NCBI GenBank assembly: GCA_964387985.1
Contig: CAYLZG010000009.1
Span: 1-61,772 of the forward strand
From: JALOOB01 sp964387985
GTDB taxonomy: Bacteria > Chloroflexota > Anaerolineae > CG2-30-64-16
Direction: 5' to 3'
DNA: 61,772 nucleotides
The notes under the pieces are model-generated. The model was not told the origin of the DNA, did no database searches, and saw only the letters and a program-made list of their open reading frames with translations. The position numbers were made by a program, and so were the translations under genes. Within the stretch, counting starts at the first letter, position 1, and each line of letters opens with the position of its first letter. Of this stretch, positions 16,795 through 25,016 are shown piece by piece.

Positions 16795-17025
16795 ATGCAA
16801 AACATCACCCCCTCCGAGAAATACGGCATTGCCGCGGCGCTTGGGCTGATCGTGATGACCATGCTCAATAACGCGCTCTTGATGCTGGTGCTGTCCGTCG
16901 TCGGGCTGATCGCCGGCTTCTGGGTCATGCGGCAGGGCGAGGTGCGCAGGGTGGCCTTCGTTGCCTTTGCGGCTCTTGCGCTCGCTGCCGTCTTCGCCGT
17001 GATTGGCCTGGTTCGCGCATCGTGA
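16795..17025 (+). CDS. Small two-helix membrane protein, unknown family
   Basis: I do not recognise this 76-residue protein. It has a short polar N-terminus, a hydrophobic segment at about 12-44 that includes GLIVMTMLNNALLMLVLSVV and ends in a WVMRQGEVRR loop, and a second helix VAFVAFAALALAAVFAVIGL. The loop is positively charged, suggesting it faces the cytoplasm. It begins three bases after the THEP1 stop and the codon pattern fits its neighbours. The function cannot be inferred from context; zwf follows after 59 bases. Confidence 0.6.
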   Translation: MQNITPSEKYGIAAALGLIVMTMLNNALLMLVLSVVGLIAGFWVMRQGEVRRVAFVAFAALALAAVFAVIGLVRAS

Positions 17026-17084
17026 CCGCGCATACCGGTCGTGTGCGCGGGCCAGGTTAGCATCTCATCTGAAGCGAGGGCTGA

Positions 17085-18683
17085 ATGAACGAGGGCGAAT
17101 CTTCTGGCCAGGGACAAACCCATCCCGCGATCATCGTCATCTTCGGCGCCAGCGGTGACCTGACGCAGCGCAAGCTCGTTCCTTCACTCTACACGCTGTA
17201 TGTTGAAGGCCAACTCGGCGATCAGTTCGCGGTCGTCGGTGTGGCTCGCAGCGAGTTGGGTGCGGGCGATTCCGAAGATGGCAACGCAGGATTTCGCGAC
17301 CACCTGCGCACATCGAGCCTCAAGAACGCGCGCGTCGGCGGTGCTGAACCGGCCCGGTGGGACGCATTCGCCCAGCACCTCTACTACTGTCGCGGCGAGT
17401 ACAATGATCCGGAGACCTACGTCCGGCTCACGGAACTGCTGGACAATCTTGACGGCGAGCACGGCACCCGGGGCAACCGGCTCTATTATCTCGCCATGCC
17501 GCCGCAGCTTTACCCGGTCGTGGTCGAACAGCTCGGTCACGCAGGGCTGAATCGTGGCCGCGGGTTTGCGCGCATCATCATCGAAAAGCCCTTCGGGCAC
17601 GATCTGCCAAGCGCGCAGGACCTGAACCGGCAGGTCCACGAGGTGTTCGACGAGAGCCAGGTCTACCGCATCGATCACTACCTGGGCAAGGAAACGGTCC
17701 AGAACATCCTCGCCTTCCGGTTTGCCAACGCGATCTGGGAGCCACTGTGGAATCGCAACTACGTCGATCACGTACAGATCACCGCATCCGAAACGGTAGG
17801 CATCGAGGGGCGAGCGGGCTACTATGAAGGTGCGGGCGTATTGCGCGATGTGTTCCAGAACCACCTCCTTCAGCTCTTGACTCTTGTATGCCTGGAACCT
17901 CCCGCAGCATTCAACGCCAAATTCCTCCGAGACGAAAAGGTGAAGATCCTGCAGGCTGTGCGCTCCATGAAGCCGGAAGATGTGGTTCACAGCACGGTGA
18001 GGGGCCAGTATCGGACCTACCGGGACGAAGCGGGCGTTGGCCGCGGGTCGACAACTGCCACGTTTGGCGCGCTCAGTCTCTTCGTCGATAACTGGCGCTG
18101 GCAGGGTGTCCCCTTCTACCTGCGCTCCGGCAAACTGCTGCCTGCCAAGGTGACCGAGATCACCGTGCAGTTCAAGGATGTTCCCCACCGGTTGTTCCCG
18201 AACGCGCCGGCCGGCAATCCGCCGCAAAGCGGCCGGCACAGCGGCGCGCCACACGCGAACTTCCTCAGTCTTTGCATCCAGCCGGACGAGGGCGTCCACC
18301 TGCGCATCGAGACGAAATTGCCTGGGCAGGGAATGCAGATGCGATCGGTCGAGATGGAGTTTCATTTCGGAGACGAGTTCGGATCCGCAGCACTGCCCGA
18401 TGCTTACGAACGGCTCCTTCTCGATGCGGTTGCGGGCGATGCGTCGTTGTTCGCTCGAGCCGACGAGATCGAGCTGAGCTGGCAGATAATCGACCCGATC
18501 CAGGCCGGCTGGGACCGGGGCATCAGCCCGGTCGCAGGCGCGTGGCAGACCATCAGCGCGCCGCCCCTGGAATTCTACGAACAGGGCACCTGGGGCCCGC
18601 TGGCCGCGGATCAGCTACTGGCACGCGCCGGGCGGCACTGGCGGCTTGGTTGTGCAGAAGATCCGGAACGGGCGGATCGCTGA
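17085..18683 (+). CDS. zwf: Glucose-6-phosphate 1-dehydrogenase
   Basis: The enzyme oxidises glucose-6-phosphate to 6-phosphogluconolactone with NAD(P)+, first step of the oxidative pentose-phosphate pathway. The 532 residues have the dinucleotide-binding start IIVIFGASGDLTQRKLVPSL, the EKPFGHDL segment, and the active-site signature YRIDHYLGKETVQN with its catalytic His. Later LRDVFQNHLLQLL and FYLRSGKLLPAK are conserved. An unusual Gly/Ser/His-rich insert (GNPPQSGRHSGAPHAN) lies near residue 385. The ATG follows GCGAGGGCTGA. It is followed by pgl after 17 bases, the usual pathway pairing. Confidence 0.96.
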   Translation: MNEGESSGQGQTHPAIIVIFGASGDLTQRKLVPSLYTLYVEGQLGDQFAVVGVARSELGAGDSEDGNAGFRDHLRTSSLKNARVGGAEPARWDAFAQHLYYCRGEYNDPETYVRLTELLDNLDGEHGTRGNRLYYLAMPPQLYPVVVEQLGHAGLNRGRGFARIIIEKPFGHDLPSAQDLNRQVHEVFDESQVYRIDHYLGKETVQNILAFRFANAIWEPLWNRNYVDHVQITASETVGIEGRAGYYEGAGVLRDVFQNHLLQLLTLVCLEPPAAFNAKFLRDEKVKILQAVRSMKPEDVVHSTVRGQYRTYRDEAGVGRGSTTATFGALSLFVDNWRWQGVPFYLRSGKLLPAKVTEITVQFKDVPHRLFPNAPAGNPPQSGRHSGAPHANFLSLCIQPDEGVHLRIETKLPGQGMQMRSVEMEFHFGDEFGSAALPDAYERLLLDAVAGDASLFARADEIELSWQIIDPIQAGWDRGISPVAGAWQTISAPPLEFYEQGTWGPLAADQLLARAGRHWRLGCAEDPERADR

Positions 18684-18700
18684 GTGCCAGGACAAGAGCT

Positions 18701-19474
18701 ATGGAATTGATCGTACAGCCTGATATCGAGTCATTGGCGCAAGCAGCGGCCGCGCGCATCGTTACAGCGTCAGCGGCTGCGATCGCGGCTCGCGGGCGAT
18801 TTACGATCGCGTTGGCGGGCGGCTCAACGCCGGCAGCCTTGTACCGGCTGCTGGCAGCGCCCTCGCATGTTGACCGGCTCGATTGGCGACACACGGAGAT
18901 CTTCTTTGGTGACGAACGGTGTGTGCCGCCCGAGCACGAATGGAGCAATTACGGAATGGCCTTTCGCACCCTGTTGAGCCATGTGCCATTGCCGGCCGAT
19001 CAGTGCCACCGTATGGAGGGCGAGCTGCCCCCTGCCGTAGCAGAATCCAACTATGCGCATACCATGGCATGCGCCTTCGATTCAAGGACGGCGCCCTGGC
19101 CCCAACTCGATATGATACTCCTCGGCATGGGCGAGGATGGCCACACCGCGTCCCTTTTCCCCGGCATGGAGGCCCTGGCGGAGGGCAGCAAGACGGTCGT
19201 TGCGACCGAAGTCCCGGCGTATGTGCGCCCTCAGGTGCCGCGCGTCACCCTGACATTGCCGGTGCTCAATGCCGGCCGCGAAGTGATGTTTCTCCTTGCA
19301 GGCCAGGGCAAGGCCGCAATAGTCAAGCGGGTGCTGGCGGAGACTTCTTCGGAAGGGGGCCAAGTGCAGTTGCTGCCGGCTGCACGAGTGCGGCCCGCAC
19401 GGGTGCGGCCTGCGCCTGGCCGGCTCACATGGCTCCTGGATCGAGCAGCAGCGTCGCTGCTGGGGGAGGTTTGA
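18701..19474 (+). CDS. pgl: 6-phosphogluconolactonase
   Basis: This DevB-type lactonase hydrolyses 6-phosphogluconolactone, the product of zwf just upstream. The 257 residues include FTIALAGGSTPAALYRLL, TEIFFGDERCVPPEHEWSNYG and ILLGMGEDGHTASLFPG, the three standard motifs with the catalytic His in DGHTASLFP. Near the C-terminus a five-residue unit ARVRP is present twice in tandem (15-base repeats at 19382-19396 and 19397-19411), where relatives have one copy before APGRLTW. The ATG lies at 18701 after GGACAAGAGCT; the open frame upstream overlaps zwf and is not used. Three bases separate it from the next gene. Confidence 0.94.
   Translation: MELIVQPDIESLAQAAAARIVTASAAAIAARGRFTIALAGGSTPAALYRLLAAPSHVDRLDWRHTEIFFGDERCVPPEHEWSNYGMAFRTLLSHVPLPADQCHRMEGELPPAVAESNYAHTMACAFDSRTAPWPQLDMILLGMGEDGHTASLFPGMEALAEGSKTVVATEVPAYVRPQVPRVTLTLPVLNAGREVMFLLAGQGKAAIVKRVLAETSSEGGQVQLLPAARVRPARVRPAPGRLTWLLDRAAASLLGEV
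19382..19411 (+). repeat. Tandem 15-bp duplication in pgl
   Basis: GCACGAGTGCGGCCC and GCACGGGTGCGGCCT differ at two positions and add five residues (ARVRP) to the lactonase. The frame is kept. Confidence 0.8.
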
Positions 19475-19477
19475 CGT

Positions 19478-19927
19478 ATGGGCAAGCGCGGCGAGGGTTG
19501 GTTTCTGCTTCAGATGATCCTCTTTGGCGTCATCCTGGTTGCCCCAGCCATCAGCCCCGTGACCTTCCCACCGTGGCTGCAGGGATTGGGCGTCCTCTTG
19601 CTGGTGGCAGGCGGCGTGTTCGGCACGTGGGGGATGGTTGCGCTTGGCCGCAATCTGACGCCGTTTCCGAAGCCCATCGAAGGCGGTGAACTCGTGACCA
19701 CCGGGCCGTACGCCCGCGTGCGCCATCCGATCTACACCGGCCTGATCCTGGGCACGCTCGGCTGGGCGTTGTTCCGCGCCAACCTGATCGGCGTAGCGCT
19801 GGCCGCCGCGCTGTTCATCTTTTTCGATCTGAAATCCCGGCGGGAAGAACGCTGGCTGGCTGAGGCTTACGCAGGTTACGCGGACTACCAACGACGCGTT
19901 CGCAAGCTGATCCCCTGGATATATTAG
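19478..19927 (+). CDS. Isoprenylcysteine/phospholipid methyltransferase-like membrane protein
   Basis: The 149-residue protein has four hydrophobic segments and the SAM-binding pattern of the ICMT/PEMT family: GPYARVRHPIYTGLI (RHPxY motif) and a C-terminal EERWLAEAYAGYADYQRRV with the conserved E-E...Y. The substrate in bacteria is usually unknown; it may methylate a lipid or small molecule. It starts eight bases after GGAGG and three bases after the pgl stop, so it belongs to the zwf-pgl transcript. A perfect 26-bp palindrome directly downstream separates it from the convergent DUF4870 gene. Confidence 0.85.
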   Translation: MGKRGEGWFLLQMILFGVILVAPAISPVTFPPWLQGLGVLLLVAGGVFGTWGMVALGRNLTPFPKPIEGGELVTTGPYARVRHPIYTGLILGTLGWALFRANLIGVALAAALFIFFDLKSRREERWLAEAYAGYADYQRRVRKLIPWIY

Positions 19928-19930
19928 AAA

Positions 19931-19956
19931 GCGGGGCTGATGATCATCAGCCCCGC
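19931..19956. terminator. Perfect 26-bp palindrome between convergent genes, likely bidirectional terminator
   Basis: GCGGGGCTGATGA is followed immediately by its exact reverse complement TCATCAGCCCCGC. It sits four bases after the rightward stop and five bases before the leftward stop. No U-tract flanks it on either strand, so it may terminate weakly or protect 3' ends from nucleases instead. Confidence 0.65.
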
Positions 19957-19961
19957 CCCCA

Positions 19962-20699
19962 TTACATCCAGCCCTGCTGCTTCGCGAAGTTCGTCAAGAA
20001 CGGCAGGTCCAGGCGCTTGCCGCTGTACGCCTGGAAAGCATAGTACAGCCCCAACGCGTGTGGCACGAGGAAGATGGGCCACAAGCAGATCGCACCGCAA
20101 CCAGCCGTCACCGCAGTCAGAATGGTGAACACCACCCCTGCGATAGCTTCATATGCGATCCCAACCACGTAAAAAAGCAGCGATGTGACCGCATGATGGC
20201 GCTGGAACGGCCGGTCCTTGGTACTGGCCGACAACAACTGGATCACTGACACGATGGGCAGTTGCAGAATGACCATCGACAGCCAGGCCAGCGCTGCCAT
20301 CAGCCGGTCATCGTCGGTCCCTTCGCGTACGGCCGCTCCGCTGCCCTTTGGCGGTTCCTGACCCGTAACGGGTGGGAGAACATCCGCTGCGGGCGGAACG
20401 AAGTCCGCTGCGGGCGGCTCAGCGACCGGCTCCAGGGGTTCGCCGGCCGGTTCCTGCGGCTCCCAGCCAGGTGTTTCAGTCAAAGCTGCTGCCACCGGTT
20501 CCTCGGGCGGCGGCGGCAGGAGCTCATCCTGCAGATCACGTAGTCCCTGGGTGACCGAATCTGCGGTTTCCTCTATCCTGTTCCCGAGCCGGTCCTCGAG
20601 TTCCTCAGGCGCCACCGGCACATCTTCCACCGGCCACGACTCGCGACCTTCTTCGGGTGCGGATTCTGACGGCATATCTTTGCGTTCCTGGTCAGACAT
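19962..20699 (-). CDS. DUF4870 membrane protein with long acidic N-terminal region
   Basis: The 245-residue protein begins with about 125 acidic, Pro/Glu-rich, probably disordered residues (EEPVAAALTETPGWEPQE and similar). A DUF4870 (Tic20-like) membrane domain follows: DRLMAALAWLSMVILQLPIV, a conserved RPFQRHHAVTSLLFYVVG, a helix with VFTILTAVTAGCGAICLWPI, and ALGLYYAFQAYSGKRLDLPF. Function is unknown. The start at MSDQERKDM follows AAAGGAG by six bases; an upstream ATG ten codons away lacks one. It is divergent from the LiaI-like gene and convergent with the methyltransferase-like gene. Confidence 0.82.
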   Translation of the reverse strand: MSDQERKDMPSESAPEEGRESWPVEDVPVAPEELEDRLGNRIEETADSVTQGLRDLQDELLPPPPEEPVAAALTETPGWEPQEPAGEPLEPVAEPPAADFVPPAADVLPPVTGQEPPKGSGAAVREGTDDDRLMAALAWLSMVILQLPIVSVIQLLSASTKDRPFQRHHAVTSLLFYVVGIAYEAIAGVVFTILTAVTAGCGAICLWPIFLVPHALGLYYAFQAYSGKRLDLPFLTNFAKQQGWM

Positions 20700-20791
20700 C
20701 TTTCGTCTCCTTTGTATCTCTCTACGCAATTCGGGGAGTGAAGTTTCAGGGGGCCGCGGAGGTGGTCAATATGTCTGCTCGATCCGCTATG

Positions 20792-20817
20792 CAACCCGCC
20801 CAGAAGCGATACGTATA
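20792..20817 (+). promoter_or_regulatory. Possible ECF-type promoter for the LiaI/LiaF-like genes
   Basis: CAACC (20792-20796) and CGTATA (20812-20817), 15 bases apart, resemble an extracytoplasmic-function sigma site. TATAGT at 20814-20819 could equally be a sigma70 -10 box without a clear -35. The ATG lies at 20869 behind AAGGAGG. Confidence 0.3.
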
Positions 20818-20868
20818 GTAAGCTGAGCAGAGTCATTGTGACGCAGACTCACTAAGGAGGGTTTGATT

Positions 20869-21501
20869 ATGAATAACAGTCGCACGGGGGCCCTGGCGGT
20901 GGGCGCACTCCTGGTGGCTTTCGGAGTCCTGTTCCTGCTGCAGAACTTCGGCCTGTTTGGCGGAGCTGAAGACCTGGTCTTCCTGGTTTTGTTCGGTGCG
21001 GGAGGGCTGGCCTTCCTCTACGTATTTGCCACGAATCAGCAGCAGTGGTGGGCGGTGATTCCCGGTTTCGTGCTGCTGGGCCTGGGCGTGCTCATCGGCT
21101 TCGGCGACAAGCTCGGAGCCTGGGGCGGAGCGCTGTTCCTGGGCAGCATCGGCCTGGCCTTCTGGGTGATCTACTTCGTGCGGCGTGACTTCTGGTGGGC
21201 CGTCATTCCGGGAGGCGTTCTGACGACGTTGGCGGTTGTCGCTGCGTTGGGAGAGAGCCTGCAGGGCATGGCCACTGGCAGCATCTTCTTTCTCGGTCTC
21301 GCCTTGACATTCGCCCTGGTTTATCTTCTGCCAGTTGAAGAAGGCCGGCAGCGCTGGGCAGCCATCCCCGCGCTCGTGCTGGGCATCCTCGCTCTTCTGC
21401 TGGCCCTGTCGCAGGGCGGCCTCATCAACTATCTATGGGCGATCGGCCTCATTGCGGCCGGCGTGTATCTGCTCACCCGCAGCAAGATGTTTCAGCGCTG
21501 A
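20869..21501 (+). CDS. LiaI/LiaF-like multi-helix membrane protein
   Basis: The 210-residue protein is almost entirely hydrophobic with seven or eight predicted helices. It opens GALAVGALLVAFGVLFLLQN, the LiaI/LiaF-like transmembrane pattern of small and aromatic residues (FLLQNFGLFGG). Repeated WWAVIPG motifs (before residue 70 and near 110) and a RWAAIPALVLG variant suggest internal duplication of a two-helix unit. LiaI/LiaF proteins take part in envelope-stress sensing in firmicutes; here this is only similarity. The ATG at 20869 is preferred over the TTG six bases earlier because AAGGAGG lies eight bases upstream. The LiaF-like gene follows after 24 bases. Confidence 0.75.
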   Translation: MNNSRTGALAVGALLVAFGVLFLLQNFGLFGGAEDLVFLVLFGAGGLAFLYVFATNQQQWWAVIPGFVLLGLGVLIGFGDKLGAWGGALFLGSIGLAFWVIYFVRRDFWWAVIPGGVLTTLAVVAALGESLQGMATGSIFFLGLALTFALVYLLPVEEGRQRWAAIPALVLGILALLLALSQGGLINYLWAIGLIAAGVYLLTRSKMFQR

Positions 21502-21525
21502 CACGCGCTATCTGAGGAGGAATTT

Positions 21526-22452
21526 GTGGACGAGCAACGGCATTATCGAGGGGGCTTCGTGTGGCCCATCATCCTGATCGGCGCAGGACTGGTCTTCCTG
21601 TTGAACAACCTGGGCATCATCGGTTGGAGCATCTGGGAGACTCTGCTGAGGCTCTGGCCGATCCTGCTGATCGCGGTCGGGCTGGATCTGCTGGTGGGGC
21701 GGCGTTTTCCCCTCGGCTCTGTGCTGCTGGCGCTTCTCCTGGTCGTCGTGCTGGTTCTCGCGGTCCAGGGGACGCTCAAAATGCCTGTCGCAGCCAATGC
21801 CGGGGTGGATCGCACCGAGACGATCAGCCAGGACCTGGGCAGCGAAGAGCGCGCTTCGGTCGATATCCAGTTCGGCACAGGCAATCTCAACATCACCGCG
21901 CTCGATGAAGGCAGCCGCCAGCTGATTCAGGGGACAGCCGAACTGAGCCGGGACGAACGCCTGAGCAACGACTTCCGCGCCAGCAGCGGCGTGGGCTATT
22001 ACACCCTGAGGAGCCAGGGTTCCTGGTCATGGGGCACCACTGCCTTCACCGATGAAGGCAAGGATTGGAACCTGGGGCTGAATCGCGACATTCAACTCGA
22101 TCTCGAAGTCGATGCGGGTGCAGGAAAATCGATGCTGGACCTGGGGCTTCTCAATCTGCGTCGCTTCAAGTTGGATGGTGGTATCGGCCAGGTGACGGTG
22201 AAGCTGCCGGTGTCCGGCCGGTACGACATGACGATCGATGGCGGCATCGGCCAGGTGATCCTGATGGTCCCTGAAGGGCTGGCAGCGCGCGTGCGCGTCG
22301 ACGGCGGCCTCGGGGGCGTGAATGTGCAGGGCGACTTCCGCAAGCAAGGCGACGAATACATCACGGATGACTACAATACTGCGGAGAACCGCGCGACCCT
22401 CGATGTCAACGGCGGCATCGGGCAGATCGTCATCAAGGCGCTGAGCGAGTGA
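21526..22452 (+). CDS. LiaF-like protein: N-terminal membrane domain plus toastrack beta-helix domain
   Basis: The 308 residues comprise a LiaI/LiaF-like membrane part (FVWPIILIGAGLVFLLNNLG and two more helices to about 80) and an extracytoplasmic toastrack domain. The latter carries four related turns: DGGIGQVTVKLP, DGGIGQVILMVPEG, DGGLGGVNVQG and NGGIGQIVIK, typical of the LiaF/DUF4097 beta-helix. Such proteins modulate two-component envelope sensors elsewhere, but no sensor kinase is nearby. It starts at GTG, five bases after AGGAGG. The last 20 bases overlap the 3' end of the convergent GT4 gene, so the pair forms the right boundary of the housekeeping region. Confidence 0.8.
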   Translation: MDEQRHYRGGFVWPIILIGAGLVFLLNNLGIIGWSIWETLLRLWPILLIAVGLDLLVGRRFPLGSVLLALLLVVVLVLAVQGTLKMPVAANAGVDRTETISQDLGSEERASVDIQFGTGNLNITALDEGSRQLIQGTAELSRDERLSNDFRASSGVGYYTLRSQGSWSWGTTAFTDEGKDWNLGLNRDIQLDLEVDAGAGKSMLDLGLLNLRRFKLDGGIGQVTVKLPVSGRYDMTIDGGIGQVILMVPEGLAARVRVDGGLGGVNVQGDFRKQGDEYITDDYNTAENRATLDVNGGIGQIVIKALSE

Positions 22453-23737
22453 CCTCTGGAGCCGCAAGCTCCTGCGTAACGCCGCGCAACAGCGCCTCAA
22501 GTTGCGCGGCGTGCTCTGTCAACGATTCCGGCTGGCGCACACCGCTCCGCAAATTGCCCAGCCTCCCAGGCGTGTCGACAAGGGACTGCAGCGCACCGCG
22601 CCAGCTTGAGACGTCGCCCGGCGGCAGGAGCAAGCCATCTACACCGTCCCTGACTCGGTCTGCGAGTGGACCCAGCCGAGAGACCAGCACAGGCGCACCA
22701 GCAACGAACGCTTCGGAGATGATGAACGAATAGGTCTCGTACCAAAGGGTGGGCACGGCGACGACGTCCACCTGGGCAAGCGTCTTCCATACATCCTCGC
22801 GATCTAGCCGGCCCAGAAAGCGCACATTCGGCGATGCAGTCTCTCGCAACACGCGGCTGTAGCCAGGATCTGCGCTCTCATCTCCCGCAACCCAGAGCTC
22901 CGCTTCACCATGCAGCCCGGCAAACGCCTCGATAAGAACGTGTACGCCCTTTTGCGCGGACAACCCGCCGATGTAGGCGACTCTGAGCACTCCCGAATCG
23001 CCGTGGTGTGTGATGTTGTCGGGGTATGCCAGCGCGGGCGGCAAGACCACGACCCGCTCCTCGGGGAAACCGCGGCGAACGTACCACGCAGCCACAAATG
23101 GGGTCGGTGCGAGGAGCCGCGCGGCGCGCCGTATGATTGCGTCGAGAAGGGCGTTTCTTCGCGCCATCAGTGGCGCCACCAATGGCAGCGCTGGCAGGCG
23201 CAGGAGTCCGCCAGACAATCGCGCGGCGGCCCCGGTGGAGGCGCCCGCGCGTGCCACCGCACAGCGCGCGCAGTTGAGGAAGGTCCGCGTGGGCCCGTCG
23301 CAGATCTGCTGGCTGTCGTTGGTCAAGAGCTGTGCGTTGGCACACCGCCACCAGAAGTCCCACAAAGTGATCACATAGGGAATACGCGCCCTCTGGAGCA
23401 GCTGCGCGATCGACACCGGCAGGCCCATCATATGCTGTATGTGAACGACATCGGGGCGGAAAGTCTCAATCACGGTCTCAAAAGCTCCGTGGAGAACGGC
23501 CTGGCGATGGCTCGCGAGGAAACGCTGGCCGGGCGACATGACGCCGGCACTCGCAGACCAAACAGCTGCGCCCTGTTCGTCGCGATACAGGAGACCCGGG
23601 TCGTCCCGATTCGAGCGGTGAAACACCCCAACAGTATGCCCGCGTGCGACCATAGCACGGGCAATCGCCTGCGTGTACAACTCCGTGCCGCCGACGCGCT
23701 CGGGCAGGTATTGGTGGACGAGGTTCAGGATGCGCAT
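22433..23737 (-). CDS. GT4 family glycosyltransferase
   Basis: The 434-residue GT-B enzyme starts MRILNLVHQYLPERVGGTEL, a typical GT4 acceptor-domain opening with the glycine loop. The donor domain contains VAYIGGLSAQKGVHVLIEAF and YSFIISEAFVAGAPVLVSR (the E-x7-E-like region binding the nucleotide sugar). A cysteine pair in LNCARCAVARAG is unusual and may bind metal. Sugar and acceptor cannot be predicted. The ATG at 23737 is chosen by family alignment; the open frame extends 33 codons upstream into the next gene. Four bases separate it from the preceding GT4 stop; it is last in the long leftward operon. Confidence 0.9.
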   Translation of the reverse strand: MRILNLVHQYLPERVGGTELYTQAIARAMVARGHTVGVFHRSNRDDPGLLYRDEQGAAVWSASAGVMSPGQRFLASHRQAVLHGAFETVIETFRPDVVHIQHMMGLPVSIAQLLQRARIPYVITLWDFWWRCANAQLLTNDSQQICDGPTRTFLNCARCAVARAGASTGAAARLSGGLLRLPALPLVAPLMARRNALLDAIIRRAARLLAPTPFVAAWYVRRGFPEERVVVLPPALAYPDNITHHGDSGVLRVAYIGGLSAQKGVHVLIEAFAGLHGEAELWVAGDESADPGYSRVLRETASPNVRFLGRLDREDVWKTLAQVDVVAVPTLWYETYSFIISEAFVAGAPVLVSRLGPLADRVRDGVDGLLLPPGDVSSWRGALQSLVDTPGRLGNLRSGVRQPESLTEHAAQLEALLRGVTQELAAPEVTRSAP

Positions 23738-23741
23738 CGAG

Positions 23742-25016
23742 CTACCGTTTGGCCGCCAGGCTTTGATAAAGCTCATGGACAGGGGGATACTGGTGATCCC
23801 AGGTGAACTGCTCCAGCACTTTCTCTCGACCTGCACGCCCCATAGCCTTGCTCCGCTCAGGAATATCGAGCAGGTGGGAGATGCTCTCGGCTAGCTCATC
23901 GGTGGCCCCAAAAGGAACCAATATGCCGTCGACGCCATCGCGGATCACGTCGCATACACCCCAGGTACGCGCACCGATGACTGGTTTGCCATATAACCAG
24001 GCTTCCAGATAGACGATCCCGAAGGAATCGGTTCGCGATGGCATGACAAAGATATCCGCCGCGGCCAACAGGTCGCGCTTTTCACTGTCCTCGATCGGAC
24101 CCAGCACATGCAGCCGGTGCCGGTCGTCCTCGGGCAGCACAGCCAGATATTGCCGGAAGGATTCCAGCGTGGCGCCAGCAAGCACGAGATGAACCTCGCG
24201 CCCCGAAAGCCAGAGGCGACGCATGGCCTCCACCAAGTGCATCGAACCCTTATCATACGTGAGCGTCGAAAGACAGGCCACGATCGGCGCCGTGAGCCCA
24301 TGCCGGCTCCGGAACCTGGCGCCATCGCCTCCCAGTACATCCGCGGGGTTCACGCCAGGTCCGATCACCACCAGGCGCTCTTGAGAGACACCCTTGTTGA
24401 GATAGAAATGCTGTTCGCTGGGTGTCATAGCGACGACTGCGTTGCTGGCGCGACTCAGCGCCACCTGGTGACGCATGGTATAAAAACGGCTGAGGTTGTC
24501 CTCACCGGGACTCGCCCCCGCGCCCAGATGCGTCAGAGGGTGAACGACGAAGGGTACGCCATGTCGCCGGGCAAACCAAAGACCAGCCTCTACCAGGGTT
24601 TCAAAACAGATGGTTGTCGCGGCAACGACATCAAACTGATCACGAGTTGCGCGCAGCCATTGCCACAAAGCGGGGACCCAGGGAGTAAAACGGGCAAGCC
24701 TATGGTGTAACGTCAGGGGAACAACGCGGCTGCGCGAGCCCAGCCACAACAGGCGACGTAAGGCCGGATAGGTTATGTCCACCAGCGGCAGATGGCGCAC
24801 CGGGAAACGCAAGATCCGCACTCCCCGGTGCTCCTCCTCGCTGCAGGCAACGCGCCGGCGTTTGGAGTTCCAGAAGAGCTCGATATCAAGGGCATCGGTC
24901 GTCGCAATCGTGACCTGATGTCCCGAGAGAACGAGTCGCTGTGAGATTTCCGCCAGGTAGGCCTCAGCCCCGCCGACGGCCGGCCAGTAACGTTGGCTGA
25001 CGTGTAAAACGCGCAC
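23742..25016 (-). CDS. GT4 family glycosyltransferase
   Basis: The 424-residue retaining glycosyltransferase begins VRVLHVSQRYWPAVGGAEAY with the N-terminal glycine loop. The donor domain shows VACLSTLTYDKGSMHLVEAM, the LLAAADIFVMPSRTDSFGI segment and VYLEAWLYGKPVIGA with the donor-binding Glu. Translation probably starts at GTG 25016-25014, which shares one base with the TAG of the FG-GAP protein gene (TAGTG). This makes co-translation of a secreted protein and a cytosolic glycosyltransferase likely. The donor sugar is unknown. Confidence 0.9.
   Translation of the reverse strand: MRVLHVSQRYWPAVGGAEAYLAEISQRLVLSGHQVTIATTDALDIELFWNSKRRRVACSEEEHRGVRILRFPVRHLPLVDITYPALRRLLWLGSRSRVVPLTLHHRLARFTPWVPALWQWLRATRDQFDVVAATTICFETLVEAGLWFARRHGVPFVVHPLTHLGAGASPGEDNLSRFYTMRHQVALSRASNAVVAMTPSEQHFYLNKGVSQERLVVIGPGVNPADVLGGDGARFRSRHGLTAPIVACLSTLTYDKGSMHLVEAMRRLWLSGREVHLVLAGATLESFRQYLAVLPEDDRHRLHVLGPIEDSEKRDLLAAADIFVMPSRTDSFGIVYLEAWLYGKPVIGARTWGVCDVIRDGVDGILVPFGATDELAESISHLLDIPERSKAMGRAGREKVLEQFTWDHQYPPVHELYQSLAAKR

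Noticed and set aside
17184..18365. 393-codon minus-strand open frame opposite zwf
   Set aside because: Shadow of a GC-rich conserved gene; residue pattern is low-complexity and no ribosome site or family match was seen.
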